Source of the DNA: Paragordius varius
Taxonomy: Eukaryota > Nematomorpha
Assembly: GCA_964247055.1 (NCBI GenBank)
Contig: OZ176052.1
Coordinates: 13,764,001-13,828,000, forward strand
DNA length: 64,000 bases
Direction of reading: 5' to 3'
Below, piece after piece: positions 36,871 to 49,969 of the stretch. Every line of letters begins with the position of its first letter. Position 1 is the stretch's first letter. The notes beneath the pieces are model-generated. The model had not been told where the DNA came from, searched no databases, and saw only the letters and a list, made by a program, of their open reading frames with translations. The translations under genes and the position numbers were made by a program.

Positions 36871-39106
36871 GGGGTGATGATGGAACTACCATAGGGCTAC
36901 CCAAAAAAAGTATAGTGACATCACCTGATCAAATTTGGATTTTAGGTAGCCATTTTTATTTTTAAAATCGTATAAAATAAATTTTTTAAATATTTAAAAA
37001 ATTCATAAAAATTACATTTATACTCCGATCTCGAAAATATTTGGGGTGATGATGGAACTACCATAGGGCTACCCAAAAAAAATTATGGTGACATCACCTG
37101 ATCAAATTTGGATTTTAGGTAGCCATTTTTATTTTTAAAATCGTATAAAATAAATTTTTTAAATATTTAAAAAATTCATAAAAATTACATTTATAGTCCG
37201 ATCCCCAAAATATTTGGGGTGATGATGGAACTACCATAGGGCTACCCAAAAATAATTATGGCGACATCACCTGATCAAATTTGGATTTTAGGTAGCCATT
37301 TTTATTTTTAAAATCGTATAAAATAAATTTTTTAAATATTTAAAAAATTCATAAAAATTACATTTATAGTCCGATCCCCAAAGTATTTGGGGTGATGATG
37401 GAACTACCATAGGGCTACCCAAAAAAATTATAGTGACATCACCTGATCAAATTTGGATTTTAGGTAGCCATTTTTATTTTTAAAATCGTATAAAATAAAT
37501 TTTTTAAATATTTAAAAAATTCATAAAAATTACATTTATACTCCGATCTCGAAAATATTTGGGGTGATGATGGAACTACCATAGAGCTACCCCAAAAAAA
37601 TTATAGTGACATCACCTGATCAAATTTGGATTTTAGGTAGCCATTTTTATTTTTAAAATCGTATAAAATAAATTTTTTAAATATTTAAAAAATTCATAAA
37701 AATTACATTTATTGTCCGATCCCCAAAATATTTGGGGTGATGATGGAACTACCATAGGGCTACCCAAAAAAATTATAGTGACATCACCTGATCAAATTTG
37801 GATTTTAGGTAGCCATTTTTATTTTTAAAATCGTATAAAATAAATTTTTTAAATAAAAAATTCATAAAAATTACATTTATAGTCCGATCCTCAAAATATT
37901 TGGGGTGATGATGGAACTACTATAGGGCTACCCAAAAAAAATTATGGCGACATCACCTGATCAAATTTGGATTTTAGGTAGCCATTTTTATTTTTAAAAT
38001 CGTATAAAATAAATTTTTTAAATATTTAAAAAATTCATAAAAATTACATTTATACTCCGATCTCGAAAATATTTGGGGTGATTATGGAACTACCATAGGG
38101 CTACCCAAAAAAAATTATGGCGACATCACCTGATCAAATTTGGATTTTAGGTAGCCATTTTTATTTTTAAAATCGTATAAAATAAATTTTTTAAATATTT
38201 AAAAAATTCATAAAAATTACATTTATTGTCCGATCCCCAAAATATTTGGGGTGATGATGGAACTACCATAGGGCTACCCAAAAAAATTATAGTGACATCA
38301 CCTGATCAAATTTGGATTTTAGGTAGCCATTTTTATTTTTAAAATCGTATAAAATAAATTTTTTAAATAAAAAATTCATAAAAATTACATTTATAGTCCG
38401 ATCCCCAAAATATTTGGGGTGATGATGGAACTACTATAGGGCTACCTAAAAAAATTATGGCGACATCACCTGATCAAATTTGGATTTTAGGTAGCCATTT
38501 TTATTTTTAAAATCGTGTAAAATAAATTTTTTAAATATTTAAAAAATTCATAAAAATTACATTTATAGTCCGATCCCCAAAATATTTGGGGTGATGATGG
38601 AACTACTATAGGGCTACCCAAAAAAAATTATGGCGACATCACCTGATCAAATTTGGATTTTAGGTAGCCATTTTTATTTTTAAAATCGTATAAAATAAAT
38701 TTTTTAAATATTTAAAAAATTCATAAAAATTACATTTATAGCCCGATCCCCAAAGTATTCGGGGTGATGATGGAACTACCATAGGGCTACCCAAAAAAAA
38801 TTATGGCGACATCACCTGATCAAATTTGGATTTTAGGTAGCCATTTTTATTTTTAAAATCGTTTAAAATAAATTTTTTAAATATTTAAAAAATTCATAAA
38901 AATTACATTTATACTCCGATCTCGAAAATATTTGGGGTGATGATGGAACTACCATAGAGCTACCCCAAAAAAATTATAGTGACATCACCTGATCAAATTT
39001 GGATTTTAGGTAGCCATTTTTATTTTTAAAATCGTATAAAATAAATTTTTTAAATATTTAAAAAATTCATAAAAATTACATTTATAGTCCGATCCCCAAA
39101 ATATTT

Positions 39107-39443
39107 GTAGTGATGATGGAACTACCATAGGGCTACGCAAATAAAATTATGGTGACATCACCTGATCAAATTTGGATTTTAGGTAGCCATTTTTATTTTT
39201 AAAATCGTATAAAATAAATTTTTTAAATATTCATAAAAATTACATTTATAGTCCGATCCCCAAAATATTTGTGGTGATGATGGAACTACCATAGGTCTAC
39301 GCAAAAAAAATTATGGCGACATCATTTGATCAAATTTGGATTTTAGGTAGCCATTTTTATTTTTAAAATCGTATAAAATAAATTTTTTAAATATTTAAAA
39401 AATTCATAAAAATTACATTTATACTCCGATCTCGAAAATATTT
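39107..39443. repeat. 337-bp dimer, copy 2
   Basis: This copy has the same two units and length as copy 1. It follows a CATAGAGCTACCCC monomer and is followed by a CTCGAAAAT unit with GGGTGATTATGGAATTACC. The neighbours therefore differ on both sides from copy 1. Confidence 0.9.
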
Positions 39444-40132
39444 GGGGTGATTATGGAATTACCATAGGGCTACCCAAAAAAAATTATGGTGACATCACCT
39501 GATCAAATTTGGATTTTAGGTAGCCATTTTTATTTTTAAAATCGTATAAAATAAATTTTTTAAATATTTAAAAAATTCATAAAAATTACATTTATAGTCC
39601 GATCCCCAAAATATTTGGGGTGATGATGGAACTTCCATAGGGCTACCCAAAAATAATTATGGCGACATCACCTGATCAAATTTGGATTTTAGGTAGCCAT
39701 TTTTATTTTTAAAATCGTATAAAATAAATTTTTTAAATATTTAAAAAATTCATAAAAATTACATTTATAGTCCGATCCCCAAAGTATTTGGGGTGATGAT
39801 GGAACTACCATAGGGCTACCCAAAAAAATTATAGTGACATCACCTGATCAAATTTGGATTTTAGGTAGCCATTTTTATTTTTAAAATCGTATAAAATAAA
39901 TTTTTTAAATATTTAAAAAATTCATAAAAATTACATTTATACTCCGATCCCCAAAATATTTGGGGTGATGATGGAACTACCATATGGCTACCCAAAAAAT
40001 TATAGTGACATCACCTGATCAAATTTGGATTTTAGGTAGCCATTTTTATTTTTAAAATCGTATAAAATAAATTTTTTAAATATTTAAAAAATTCATAAAA
40101 ATTACATTTATAGTCCGATCCCCAAAATATTT

Positions 40133-40469
40133 GTAGTGATGATGGAACTACCATAGGGCTACGCAAATAAAATTATGGTGACATCACCTGATCAAATTTG
40201 GATTTTAGGTAGCCATTTTTATTTTTAAAATCGTATAAAATAAATTTTTTAAATATTCATAAAAATTACATTTATAGTCCGATCCCCAAAATATTTGTGG
40301 TGATGATGGAACTACCATAGGTCTACGCAAAAAAAATTATGGCGACATCATTTGATCAAATTTGGATTTTAGGTAGCCATTTTTATTTTTAAAATCGTAT
40401 AAAATAAATTTTTTAAATATTTAAAAAATTCATAAAAATTACATTTATAGTCCGATCCCCAAAATATTT
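40133..40469. repeat. 337-bp dimer, copy 3
   Basis: This copy follows a CATATGG unit with six A and precedes an ACTACTATAGGG unit. The dimer and one adjacent monomer (about 508 bp, 39,940-40,450) are extra compared with the parallel stretch at 58.8-59.3 kb, where the offset between copies drops from 19,316 to 18,808. Confidence 0.9.
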
Positions 40470-41159
40470 GGGGTGATGATGGAACTACTATAGGGCTACC
40501 CAAAAAAAATTATGGCGACATCACCTGATCAAATTTGGATTTTAGGTAGCCATTTTTATTTTTAAAATCGTATAAAATAAATTTTTTAAATATTTAAAAA
40601 ATTCATAAAAATTACATTTATGGTCCGATCCCCAAAATATTTGGGGTGATGATGGAACTACTATAGGGCTCCCCAAAAAAAATTATGGCGACATCACCTG
40701 ATCAAATTTGGATTTTAGGTAGCCATTTTTATTTTTAAAATCGTATAAAATAAATTTTTTAAATATTTAAAAAATTCAAAAAAATTACATTTATACTCCG
40801 ATCTCGACAATATTTGGGGTGATGATGGAACTACCATAGGGCTACCCAAAAAAAATTATGGTGACATCACCTGATCAAATTTGGATTTTAGGTAGCCATT
40901 TTTATTTTTAAAATCGTATAAAATAAATTTTTTAAATATTTAAAAAATTCATAAAAATTACATTTATACTCCGATCCCCAAAATATTTGGGGTGATGATG
41001 GAACTACCATATGGCTACCCAAAAAATTATAGTGACATCACCTGATCAAATTTGGATTTTAGGTAGCCATTTTTATTTTTAAAATCGTATAAAATAAATT
41101 TTTTAAATATTTAAAAAATTCATAAAAATTACATTTATACTCCGATCTCGAAAATATTT

Positions 41160-41332
41160 GGGGTGATGATGGAACTACCATAGGGCTACCCAAAAAAAAT
41201 TATGGTGACATCACCTGATCAAATTTGGATTTTAGGTAGCCATTTTTATTTTTAAAATCGTATAAAATAAATTTTTTAAATATTTAAAAAATTCATAAAA
41301 ATTACATTTATACTCCGATCCCCAAAATATTT
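41160..41332. repeat. Representative monomer, CTCGAAAAT-linker / GGTGAC type (173 bp)
   Basis: This is a clean example of one common monomer type. It is entered through the linker CTCCGATCTCGAAAATATTT and then reads GGGGTGATGATGG, ACTACCATAGGG, CTACCC, eight A, TTATGGTGACATCACC, TGATCA, GGTAGCC, T- and A-rich tracts, TATAAAA, the 24-bp palindrome, TTCATAAAAATTACATTTAT and the next linker. The CTCG linker lacks the CCCC that would pair with the following GGGG, so this type has no junction hairpin. It is often followed by a CCCC-linker monomer, although alternation is not strict. Use it as the reference when reading the variant notes elsewhere in this annotation. Confidence 0.93.
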
Positions 41333-42023
41333 GGGGTGATGATGGAACTTCCATAGGGCTACCCAAAAATAATTATGGCGACATCACCTGATCAAATTTG
41401 GATTTTAGGTAGCCATTTTTATTTTTGAAATCGTATAAAATAAATTTTTTAAATATTTAAAAAATTCATAAAAATTACATTTATAGTCCGATCCCCAAAG
41501 TATTTGGGGTGATGATGGAACTACCATAGGGCTACCCAAAAAAATTATAGTGACATCACCTGATCAAATTTGGATTTTAGGTAGCCATTTTTATTTTTAA
41601 AATCGTATAAAATAAATTTTTTAAATATTTAAAAAATTCATAAAAATTACATTTATAGTCCGATCCCCAAAATATTTGGGGTGATGATGGAACTACTATA
41701 GGGCTACCCAAAAAAAATTATGGCGACATCACCTGATCAAATTTGGATTTTAGGTAGCCATTTTTATTTTTAAAATCGTATAAAATAAATTTTTTAAATA
41801 TTTAAAAAATTCATAAAAATTACATTTATGGTCCGATCCCCAAAATATTTGGGGTGATGATGGAACTACTATAGGGCTCCCCAAAAAAAATTATGGCGAC
41901 ATCACCTGATCAAATTTGGATTTTAGGTAGCCATTTTTATTTTTAAAATCGTATAAAATAAATTTTTTAAATATTTAAAAAATTCAAAAAAATTACATTT
42001 ATACTCCGATCTCGACAATATTT

Positions 42024-42196
42024 GGGGTGATGATGGAACTACCATAGGGCTACCCAAAAAAAATTATGGTGACATCACCTGATCAAATTTGGATTTTAGG
42101 TAGCCATTTTTATTTTTAAAATCGTATAAAATAAATTTTTTAAATATTTAAAAAATTCATAAAAATTACATTTATACTCCGATCCCCAAAATATTT
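42024..42196. repeat. Representative monomer, CTCGACAAT-linker type (173 bp)
   Basis: This type is entered through CTCCGATCTCGACAATATTT, where other CTCG linkers read GAAAAT. The monomer just before it nearly always ends TTCAAAAAAATTACA instead of TTCATAAAAATTACA, so the two changes, about 30 bp apart, travel together as one haplotype across the array (for example 3568-3600, 9265-9297, 60795-60827). An early sub-branch also has GGAATTACC in place of GGAACTACC (for example 2412, 4642, 9303, 25507). That sub-branch is confined to roughly the first 30 kb, with an isolated copy of the ATTACC change near 39,460. Confidence 0.9.
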
Positions 42197-42541
42197 GGGG
42201 TGATGATGGAACTACCATATGGCTACCCAAAAAAATTATAGTGACATCACCTGATCAAATTTGGATTTTAGGTAGCCATTTATATTTTTAAAATCGTATA
42301 AAATAAATTTTTTAAATATTTAAAAAATTCATAAAAATTACATTTATACTCCGATCTCGAAAATATTTGGGGTGATGATGGAACTACCATAGGGCTACCC
42401 AAAAAAAATTATGGTGACATCACCTGATCAAATTTGGATTTTAGGTAGCCATTTTTATTTTTAAAATCGTATAAAATAAATTTTTTAAATATTTAAAAAA
42501 TTCATAAAAATTACATTTATAGTCCGATCCCCAAAATATTT

Positions 42542-42714
42542 GGGGTGATGATGGAACTACCATAGGGCTACCCAAAAAAAATTATGGCGACATCACCTGA
42601 TCAAATTTGGATTTTAGGTAGCCATTTTTATTTTTAAAATCGTATAAAATAAATTTTTTAAATATTTAAAAAATTCATAAAAATTACATTTATAGTCCGA
42701 TCCCCAAAATATTT
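42542..42714. repeat. Representative monomer, CCCC-linker / GGCGAC type (173 bp)
   Basis: This is a clean example of the second common type. It is entered through AGTCCGATCCCCAAAATATTT and carries TTATGGCGACATC, where the previous type has GGTGAC. The linker CCCC and the following GGGG form an interrupted palindrome across the monomer boundary. CCCC linkers tend to travel with GGCGAC, and CTCG linkers with GGTGAC, although recombinants such as 5334-5506 (CCCC with GGTGAC) exist. Because the diagnostic C-to-T difference lies in a CpG, the GGTGAC form could have arisen by deamination of the GGCGAC form; that direction is inference. Confidence 0.92.
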
Positions 42715-42886
42715 GGGGTGATGATGGAACTACCATAGGGCTACCCAAAAAAATTATAGTGACATCACCTGATCAAATTTGGATTTTAGGTAGCCATTTT
42801 TATTTTTAAAATCGTATAAAATAAATTTTTTAAATATTTAAAAAATTCATAAAAATTACATTTATACTCCGATCTCGAAAATATTT
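42715..42886. repeat. Representative monomer, A7 / TATAGTGAC type (172 bp)
   Basis: This type has seven A after CTACCC, followed by TTATAGTGACATC, where the other types have eight A and TTATGG. The loss of one A and the G-to-A change are usually linked, which makes this unit 172 bp instead of 173 bp. Exceptions with eight A plus TATAG occur (for example 181-353, 8785, 12398) and look like recombinants or slippage products. A sub-branch entered through a CCCC linker has CATATGGCTACCC in place of CATAGGGCTACCC (15687, 35345, 39979, 41009, 42215 and others). Confidence 0.9.
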
Positions 42887-44070
42887 GGGGTGATGATGGA
42901 ACTACCATAGGGCTACCCAAAAAAAATTATGGTGACATCACCTGATCAAATTTGGATTTTAGGTAGCCATTTTTATTTTTAAAATCGTATAAAATAAATT
43001 TTTTAAATATTTAAAAAATTTATAAATATTACATTTATAGTCCGATCCCCAAAATATTTGGGGTGATGATGGAACTACCATAGGGCTACCCAAAAAAAAT
43101 TATGGCGACATCACCTGATCAAATTTGGATTTTAGGTAGCCATTTTTATTTTTAAAATCGTATAAAATAAATTTTTTAAATATTTAAAAAATTCAAAAAA
43201 ATTACATTTATACTCCGATCTCGACAATATTTGGGGTGATGATGGAACTACCATAGGGCTACCCAAAAAAAATTATGGCGACATCACCTGATCAAATTTG
43301 GATTTTAGGTAGCCATTTTTATTTTTAAAATCGTATAAAATAAATTTTTTAAATATTTAAAAAATTCATAAAAATTACATTTATGGTCCGATCCCCAAAA
43401 TATTTGGGGTGATGATGGAACTACTATAGGGCTCCCCAAAAAAAATTATGGCGACATCACCTGATCAAATTTGGATTTTAGGTAGCCATTTTTATTTTTA
43501 AAATCGTATAAAATAAATTTTTTAAATATTTAAAAAATTCAAAAAAATTACATTTATACTCCGATCTCGACAATATTTGGGGTGATGATGGAACTACCAT
43601 AGGGCTACCCAAAAAAAATTATGGTGACATCACCTGATCAAATTTGGATTTTAGGTAGCCATTTTTATTTTTAAAATCGTATAAAATAAATTTTTTAAAT
43701 ATTTAAAAAATTCATAAAAATTACATTTATACTCCGATCCCCAAAATATTTGGGGTGATGATGGAACTACCATATGGCTACCCAAAAAATTATAGTGACA
43801 TCACCTGATCAAATTTGGATTTTAGGTAGCCATTTTTATTTTTAAAATCGTATAAAATAAATTTTTTAAATATTTAAAAAATTCATAAAAATTACATTTA
43901 TACTCCGATCTCGAAAATATTTGGGGTGATGATGGAACTACCATAGGGCTACCCAAAAAAAATTATGGTGACATCACCTGATCAAATTTGGATTTTAGGT
44001 AGCCATTTTTATTTTTAAAATCGTATAAAATAAATTTTTTAAATATTTAAAAAATTCATAAAAATTACAT

Positions 44071-46340
44071 TTATACTCCGATCCCCAAAATATTTGGGGT
44101 GATGATGGAACTTCCATAGGGCTACCCAAAAATAATTATGGCGACATCACCTGATCAAATTTGGATTTTAGGTAGCCCTTTTTATTTTTGAAATCGTATA
44201 AAATAAATTTTTTAAATATTTAAAAAATTCATAAAAATTACATTTATAGTCCGATCCCCAAAGTATTTGGGGTGATGATGGAACTACCATAGGGCTACCC
44301 AAAAAAATTATAGTGACATCACCTGATCAAATTTGGATTTTAGGTAGCCATTTTTATTTTTAAAATCGTATAAAATAAATTTTTTAAATATTTAAAAAAT
44401 TCATAAAAATTACATTTATAGTCCGATCCCCAAAATATTTGGGGTGATGATGGAACTACTATAGGGCTACCCAAAAAAAATTATGGCGACATCACCTGAT
44501 CAAATTTGGATTTTAGGTAGCCATTTTTATTTTTAAAATCGTATAAAATAAATTTTTTAAATATTTAAAAAATTCATAAAAATTACATTTATGGTCCGAT
44601 CCCCAATATATTTGGGGTGATGATGGAACTACTATAGGGCTCCCCAAAAAAAAATATGGCGACATCACCTGATCAAATTTGGATTTTAGGTAGCCATTTT
44701 TATTTTTAAAATCGTATAAAATAAATTTTTTAAATATTTAAAAAATTCAAAAAAATTACATTTATACTCCGATCTCGACAATATTTGGGGTGATGATGGA
44801 ACTACCATAGGGCTACCCAAAAAAAATTATGGTGACATCACCTGATCAAATTTGGATTTTAGGTAGCCATTTTTATTTTTAAAATCGTATAAAATAAATT
44901 TTTTAAATATTTAAAAAATTCATAAAAATTACATTTATACTCCGATCCCCAAAATATTTGGGGTGATGATGGAACTACCATATGGCTACCCAAAAAAATT
45001 ATAGTGACATCACCTGATCAAATTTGGATTTTAGGTAGCCATTTATATTTTTAAAATCGTATAAAATAAATTTTTTAAATATTTAAAAAATTCATAAAAA
45101 TTACATTTATACTCCGATCTCGAAAATATTTGGGGTGATGATGGAACTACCATAGGGCTACCCAAAAAAAATTATGGTGACATCACCTGATCAAATTTGG
45201 ATTTTAGGTAGCCATTTTTATTTTTAAAATCGTATAAAATAAATTTTTTAAATATTTAAAAAATTCATAAAAATTACATTTATACTCCGATCCCCAAAAT
45301 ATTTGGGGTGATGATGGAACTTCCATAGGGCTACCCAAAAATAATTATGGCGACATCACCTGATCAAATTTGGATTTTAGGTAGCCCTTTTTATTTTTGA
45401 AATCGTATAAAATAAATTTTTTAAATATTTAAAAAATTCATAAAAATTACATTTATAGTCCGATCCCCAAAGTATTTGGGGTGATGATGGAACTACCATA
45501 GGGCTACCCAAAAAAATTATAGTGACATCACCTGATCAAATTTGGATTTTAGGTAGCCATTTTTATTTTTAAAATCGTATAAAATAAATTTTTTAAATAT
45601 TTAAAAAATTCATAAAAATTACATTTATAGTCCGATCCCCAAAATATTTGGGGTGATGATGGAACTACTATAGGGCTACCCAAAAAAAATTATGGCGACA
45701 TCACCTGATCAAATTTGGATTTTAGGTAGCCATTTTTATTTTTAAAATCGTATAAAATAAATTTTTTAAATATTTAAAAAATTCATAAAAATTACATTTA
45801 TGGTCCGATCCCCAAAATATTTGGGGTGATGATGGAACTACTATAGGGCTCCCCAAAAAAAAATATGGCGACATCACCTGATAAAATTTGGATTTTAGGT
45901 AGCCATTTTTATTTTTAAAATCGTATAAAATAAATTTTTTAAATATTTAAAAAATTCAAAAAAATTACATTTATACTCCGATCTCGACAATATTTGGGGT
46001 GATGATGGAACTACCATAGGGCTACCCAAAAAAAATTATGGTGACATCACCTGATCAAATTTGGATTTTAGGTAGCCATTTTTATTTTTAAAATCGTATA
46101 AAATAAATTTTTTAAATATTTAAAAAATTCATAAAAATTACATTTATACTCCGATCCCCAAAATATTTGGGGTGATGATGGAACTACCATATGGCTACCC
46201 AAAAAAATTATAGTGACATCACCTGATCAAATTTGGATTTTAGGTAGCCATTTATATTTTTAAAATCGTATAAAATAAATTTTTTAAATATTTAAAAAAT
46301 TCATAAAAATTACATTTATACTCCGATCTCGAAAATATTT
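44071..46340. repeat. 7-monomer higher-order repeat (about 1,208 bp)
   Basis: Two rounds of a seven-monomer order follow one another, with GGGCTCCCC at 44,639 and 45,848 (1,209 bp apart) and AACTTCC near 44,111 and 45,319. Both rounds have GTAGCCCTTTTT with TTTTTGAAATCG and nine A before TATGGCG, which the earlier rounds (40,470-44,070) lack. These two neighbours are therefore each other's closest relatives. Private changes are CCCCAATATATTT at 44,603 and CTGATAAAATTT at about 45,880, which destroys a TGATCA. Confidence 0.85.
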
Positions 46341-49300
46341 GGGGTGATGATGGAACTACCATAGGGCTACCCAAAAAAAATTATGGTGACATCACCTGAT
46401 CAAATTTGGATTTTAGGTAGCCATTTTTATTTTTAAAATCGTATAAAATAAATTTTTTAAATATTTAAAAAATTCATAAAAATTACATTTATAGTCCGAT
46501 CCCCAAAATATTTGGGGTGATGATGGAACTACCATAGGGCTACCCAAAAAAAATTATGGCGACATCACCTGATCAAATTTGGATTTTAGGTAGCCATTTT
46601 TATTTTTAAAATCGTATAAAATAAATTTTTTAAATATTTAAAAAATTCATAAAAATTACATTTATAGTCCGATCCCCAAAATATTTGGGGTGATGATGGA
46701 ACTACCATAGGGCTACCCAAAAAAATTATAGTGACATCACCTGATCAAATTTGGATTTTAGGTAGCCATTTTTATTTTTAAAATCGTATAAAATAAATTT
46801 TTTAAATATTTAAAAAATTCATAAAAATTACATTTATACTCCGATCTCGAAAATATTTGGGGTGATGATGGAACTACCATAGGGCTACCCAAAAAAAATT
46901 ATGGTGACATCACCTGATCAAATTTGGATTTTAGGTAGCCATTTTTATTTTTAAAATCGTATAAAATAAATTTTTTAAATATTTAAAAAATTTATAAATA
47001 TTACATTTATAGTCCGATCCCCAAAATATTTGGGGTGATGATGGAACTACCATAGGGCTACCCAAAAAAAATTATGGCGACATCACCTGATCAAATTTGG
47101 ATTTTAGGTAGCCATTTTTATTTTTAAAATCGTATAAAATAAATTTTTTAAATATTTAAAAAATTCAAAAAAATTACATTTATACTCCGATCTCGACAAT
47201 ATTTGGGGTGATGATGGAACTACCATAGGGCTACCCAAAAAAAATTATGGTGACATCACCTGATCAAATTTGGATTTTAGGTAGCCATTTTTATTTTTAA
47301 AATCGTATAAAATAAATTTTTTAAATATTTAAAAAATTCATAAAAATTACATTTATACTCCGATCTCGAAAATATTTGGGGTGATGATGGAACTACCATA
47401 GGGCTACCCAAAAAAATTATAGTGACATCACCTGATCAAATTTGGATTTTAGGTAGCCATTTTTATTTTTAAAATCGTATAAAATAAATTTTTTAAATAT
47501 TTAAAAAATTCATAAAAATTACATTTATAGTCCGATCCCCAAAATATTTGGGGTGATGATGGAACTACCATAGGGCTACGTAAAAAAAATTATGGCGACA
47601 TCACCTGATCAAATTTGGATTTTAGGTAGCCATTTTTATTTTTTATATCGTATAAAATAAATTTTTTAAATATTTAAAAAATTCATAAAAATTACATTTA
47701 TAGTCCGATCCCCAAAATATTTGGGGTGATGATGAACTACCATAGGGCTACCCAAAAAAAATTATGGTGACATCACCTGATCAAATTTGGATTTTAGGTA
47801 GCCATTTTTATTTTTAAAATCGTATAAAATAAATTTTTTAAATATTTAAAAAATTCATAAAAATTACATTTATACTCCGATCTCGAAAATATTTGGGGTG
47901 ATGATGGAACTACCATAGGGCTAACCAAAAAAAATTATGGTGACATCACCTGATCAAATTTGGATTTTAGGTAGCCATTTTTATTTTTAAAATCGTATAA
48001 AATAAATTTTTTAAATATTTAAAAAATTTATAAAAATTACATTTAGAGTCCGATCCCCAAAGTATTTGGGGTGATGATGGAACTACCATAGGGCTACGTA
48101 AAAAAAATTATGGCGACATCACCTGATCAAATTTGGATTTTAGGTAGCCATTTTTATTTTTAAAATCGTATAAAATAAATTTTTTAAATATTTAAAAAAT
48201 TCATAAAAATTACATTTATACTCCGATCTCGAAAATATTTGGGGTGATGATGGAACTACCATAGGGCTACCCAAAACAAATTATGGTGACATCACCTGAT
48301 CAAATTTGGATTTTAGGTAGCCATTTTTATTTTTAAAATCGTATAAAATAAATTTTTTAAATATTTAAAAAATTCAAAAAAATTACATTTATACTCCGAT
48401 CTCGACAATATTTGGGGTGATGATGGAACTACCATAGGGCTACCCAAAAAAAATTATGGTGACATCACCTGATCAAAATTGGATTTTAGGTAGCCATTTT
48501 TATTTTTAAAATCGTATAAAATAAATTTTTTAAATATTTAAAAAATTCATAAAAATTACATTTATACTCCGATCTCGAAAATATTTGGGGTGATGATGGA
48601 ACTACCATAGGGCTACCCAAAACAAATTTTGGTGACATCACCTGATCAAATTTGGATTTTAGGTAGCCATTTTTATTTTTAAAATCGTATAAAATAAATT
48701 TTTTAAATATTTAAAAAATTCAAAAAAATTACATTTATACTCCGATCTCGACAATATTTGGGGTGATGATGGAACTACCATAGGGCTACCCAAAAAAAAT
48801 TTAGGTGACATCACCTGATCAAATTTGGATTTTAGGTAGCCATTTTTATTTTTAAAATCGTATAAAATAAATTTTTTAAATATTTAAAAAATTCATAAAA
48901 ATTACATTTATAGTCCGATCCCCAAAATATTTGGGGTGATGATGGAACTACCATAGGGCTACCCAAAAAAAATTATGGCGACATCACCTGATCAAATTTG
49001 GATTTTAGGTAGCCATTTTTATTTTTAAAATCGTATAAAATAAATTTTTTAAATATTTAAAAAATTCATAAAAATTACATTTATAGTCCGATCCCCAAAA
49101 TATTTGGGGTGATGATGGAACTACCATAGGGCTACCCAAAAAAAATTATGGTGACATCACCTGATCAAATTTGGATTTTAGGTAGCCATTTTTATTTTTA
49201 AAATCGTATAAAATAAATTTTTCAAATATTTAAAAAATTCATAAAAATTACATTTATACTCCGATCTCGAAAATATTTGGGGTGATGATGGAACTACCAT

Positions 49301-49969
49301 AGGGCTACCCAAAAAAAATTATGGTGACATCACCTGATCAAATTTGGATTTTAGGTAGCCATTTTTATTTTTAAAATCGTATAAAATAAATTTTTTAAAT
49401 ATTTAAAAAATTTATAAAAATTACATTTAGAGTCCGATCCCCAAAGTATTCGGGGTGATGATGGAACTACCATAGGGCTACGTAAAAAAAATTATGGCGA
49501 CATCACCTGATCAAATTTGGATTTTAGGTAGCCATTTTTATTTTTAAAATCGTATAAAATAAATTTTTTAAATATTTAAAAAATTCATAAAAATTACATT
49601 TATAGTCCGATCCCCAAAATATTTGGGGTGATGATGGAACTACCATAGGGCTACCCAAAAAAAATTATGGCGACATCACCTGATCAAATTTGGATTTTAG
49701 GTAGCCATTTTTATTTTTAAAATCGTATAAAATAAATTTTTTAAATATTTAAAAAATTCATAAAAATTACATTTATAGTCCGATCCCCAAAATATTTGGG
49801 GTGATGATGGAACTACCATAGGGCTACCCAAAAAAATTATAGTGACATCACCTGATCAAATTTGGATTTTAGGTAGCCATTTTTATTTTTAAAATCGTAT
49901 AAAATAAATTTTTTAAATATTTAAAAAATTCATAAAAATTACATTTATACTCCGATCTCGAAAATATTT
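46341..49969. repeat. 21-monomer higher-order repeat (3,629 bp), first copy
   Basis: All anchors recur at +3,629 bp: head 46,341 to 49,970; TTTATAAATATT 46,991 to 50,620; GGTGATGATGAACTACC (one G short of the usual ATGGAAC) 47,731 to 51,360; TTTTTTATATCG with GGGCTACGTAAA 47,579; AAAACAAATT 48,275 and 48,620. GGCTAACCAAAA at about 47,920 is private to this copy. It is the longest clean tandem period in the window. Confidence 0.9.

Larger units (their letters stand above)
35800..40469. repeat. Mosaic block with 8- and 16-monomer spacings
   Basis: New variant types appear here: AGCCCGATCCCCAAAGTATTC (35,994; 38,740; spacing 2,746 bp), CATAGAGCTACCCC (36,208; 37,581; 38,955; spacing about 1,373 bp, eight monomers), AACTTCCATAGGG with AAAATAATTATGG (39,631) and TTTATTGTCCG. 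The 337-bp dimer occurs three times. The order of units differs around each recurrence, so this is a mosaic without a clean higher-order repeat. 38,340-39,320 recurs near 54,210-55,190 at +15,871 bp. Confidence 0.75.
40470..44070. repeat. 3.6-kb segment duplicated at +18,808 bp, left copy
   Basis: The anchor variants all have partners exactly 18,808 bp downstream: head 40,470 to 59,278; GGGCTCCCC 40,668 to 59,476, 41,876 to 60,684 and 43,431 to 62,239; AACTTCC 41,347 to 60,155; CATATGG with six A 43,771 to 62,579; TTTATAAATA 43,019 to 61,827. A constant offset over 3.6 kb means no net gain or loss of length since copying. Inside it the GGGCTCCCC monomers are spaced 1,208 and 1,555 bp (seven and nine monomers). 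Matching ends in the AT-rich tail before 44,072. Confidence 0.9.
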
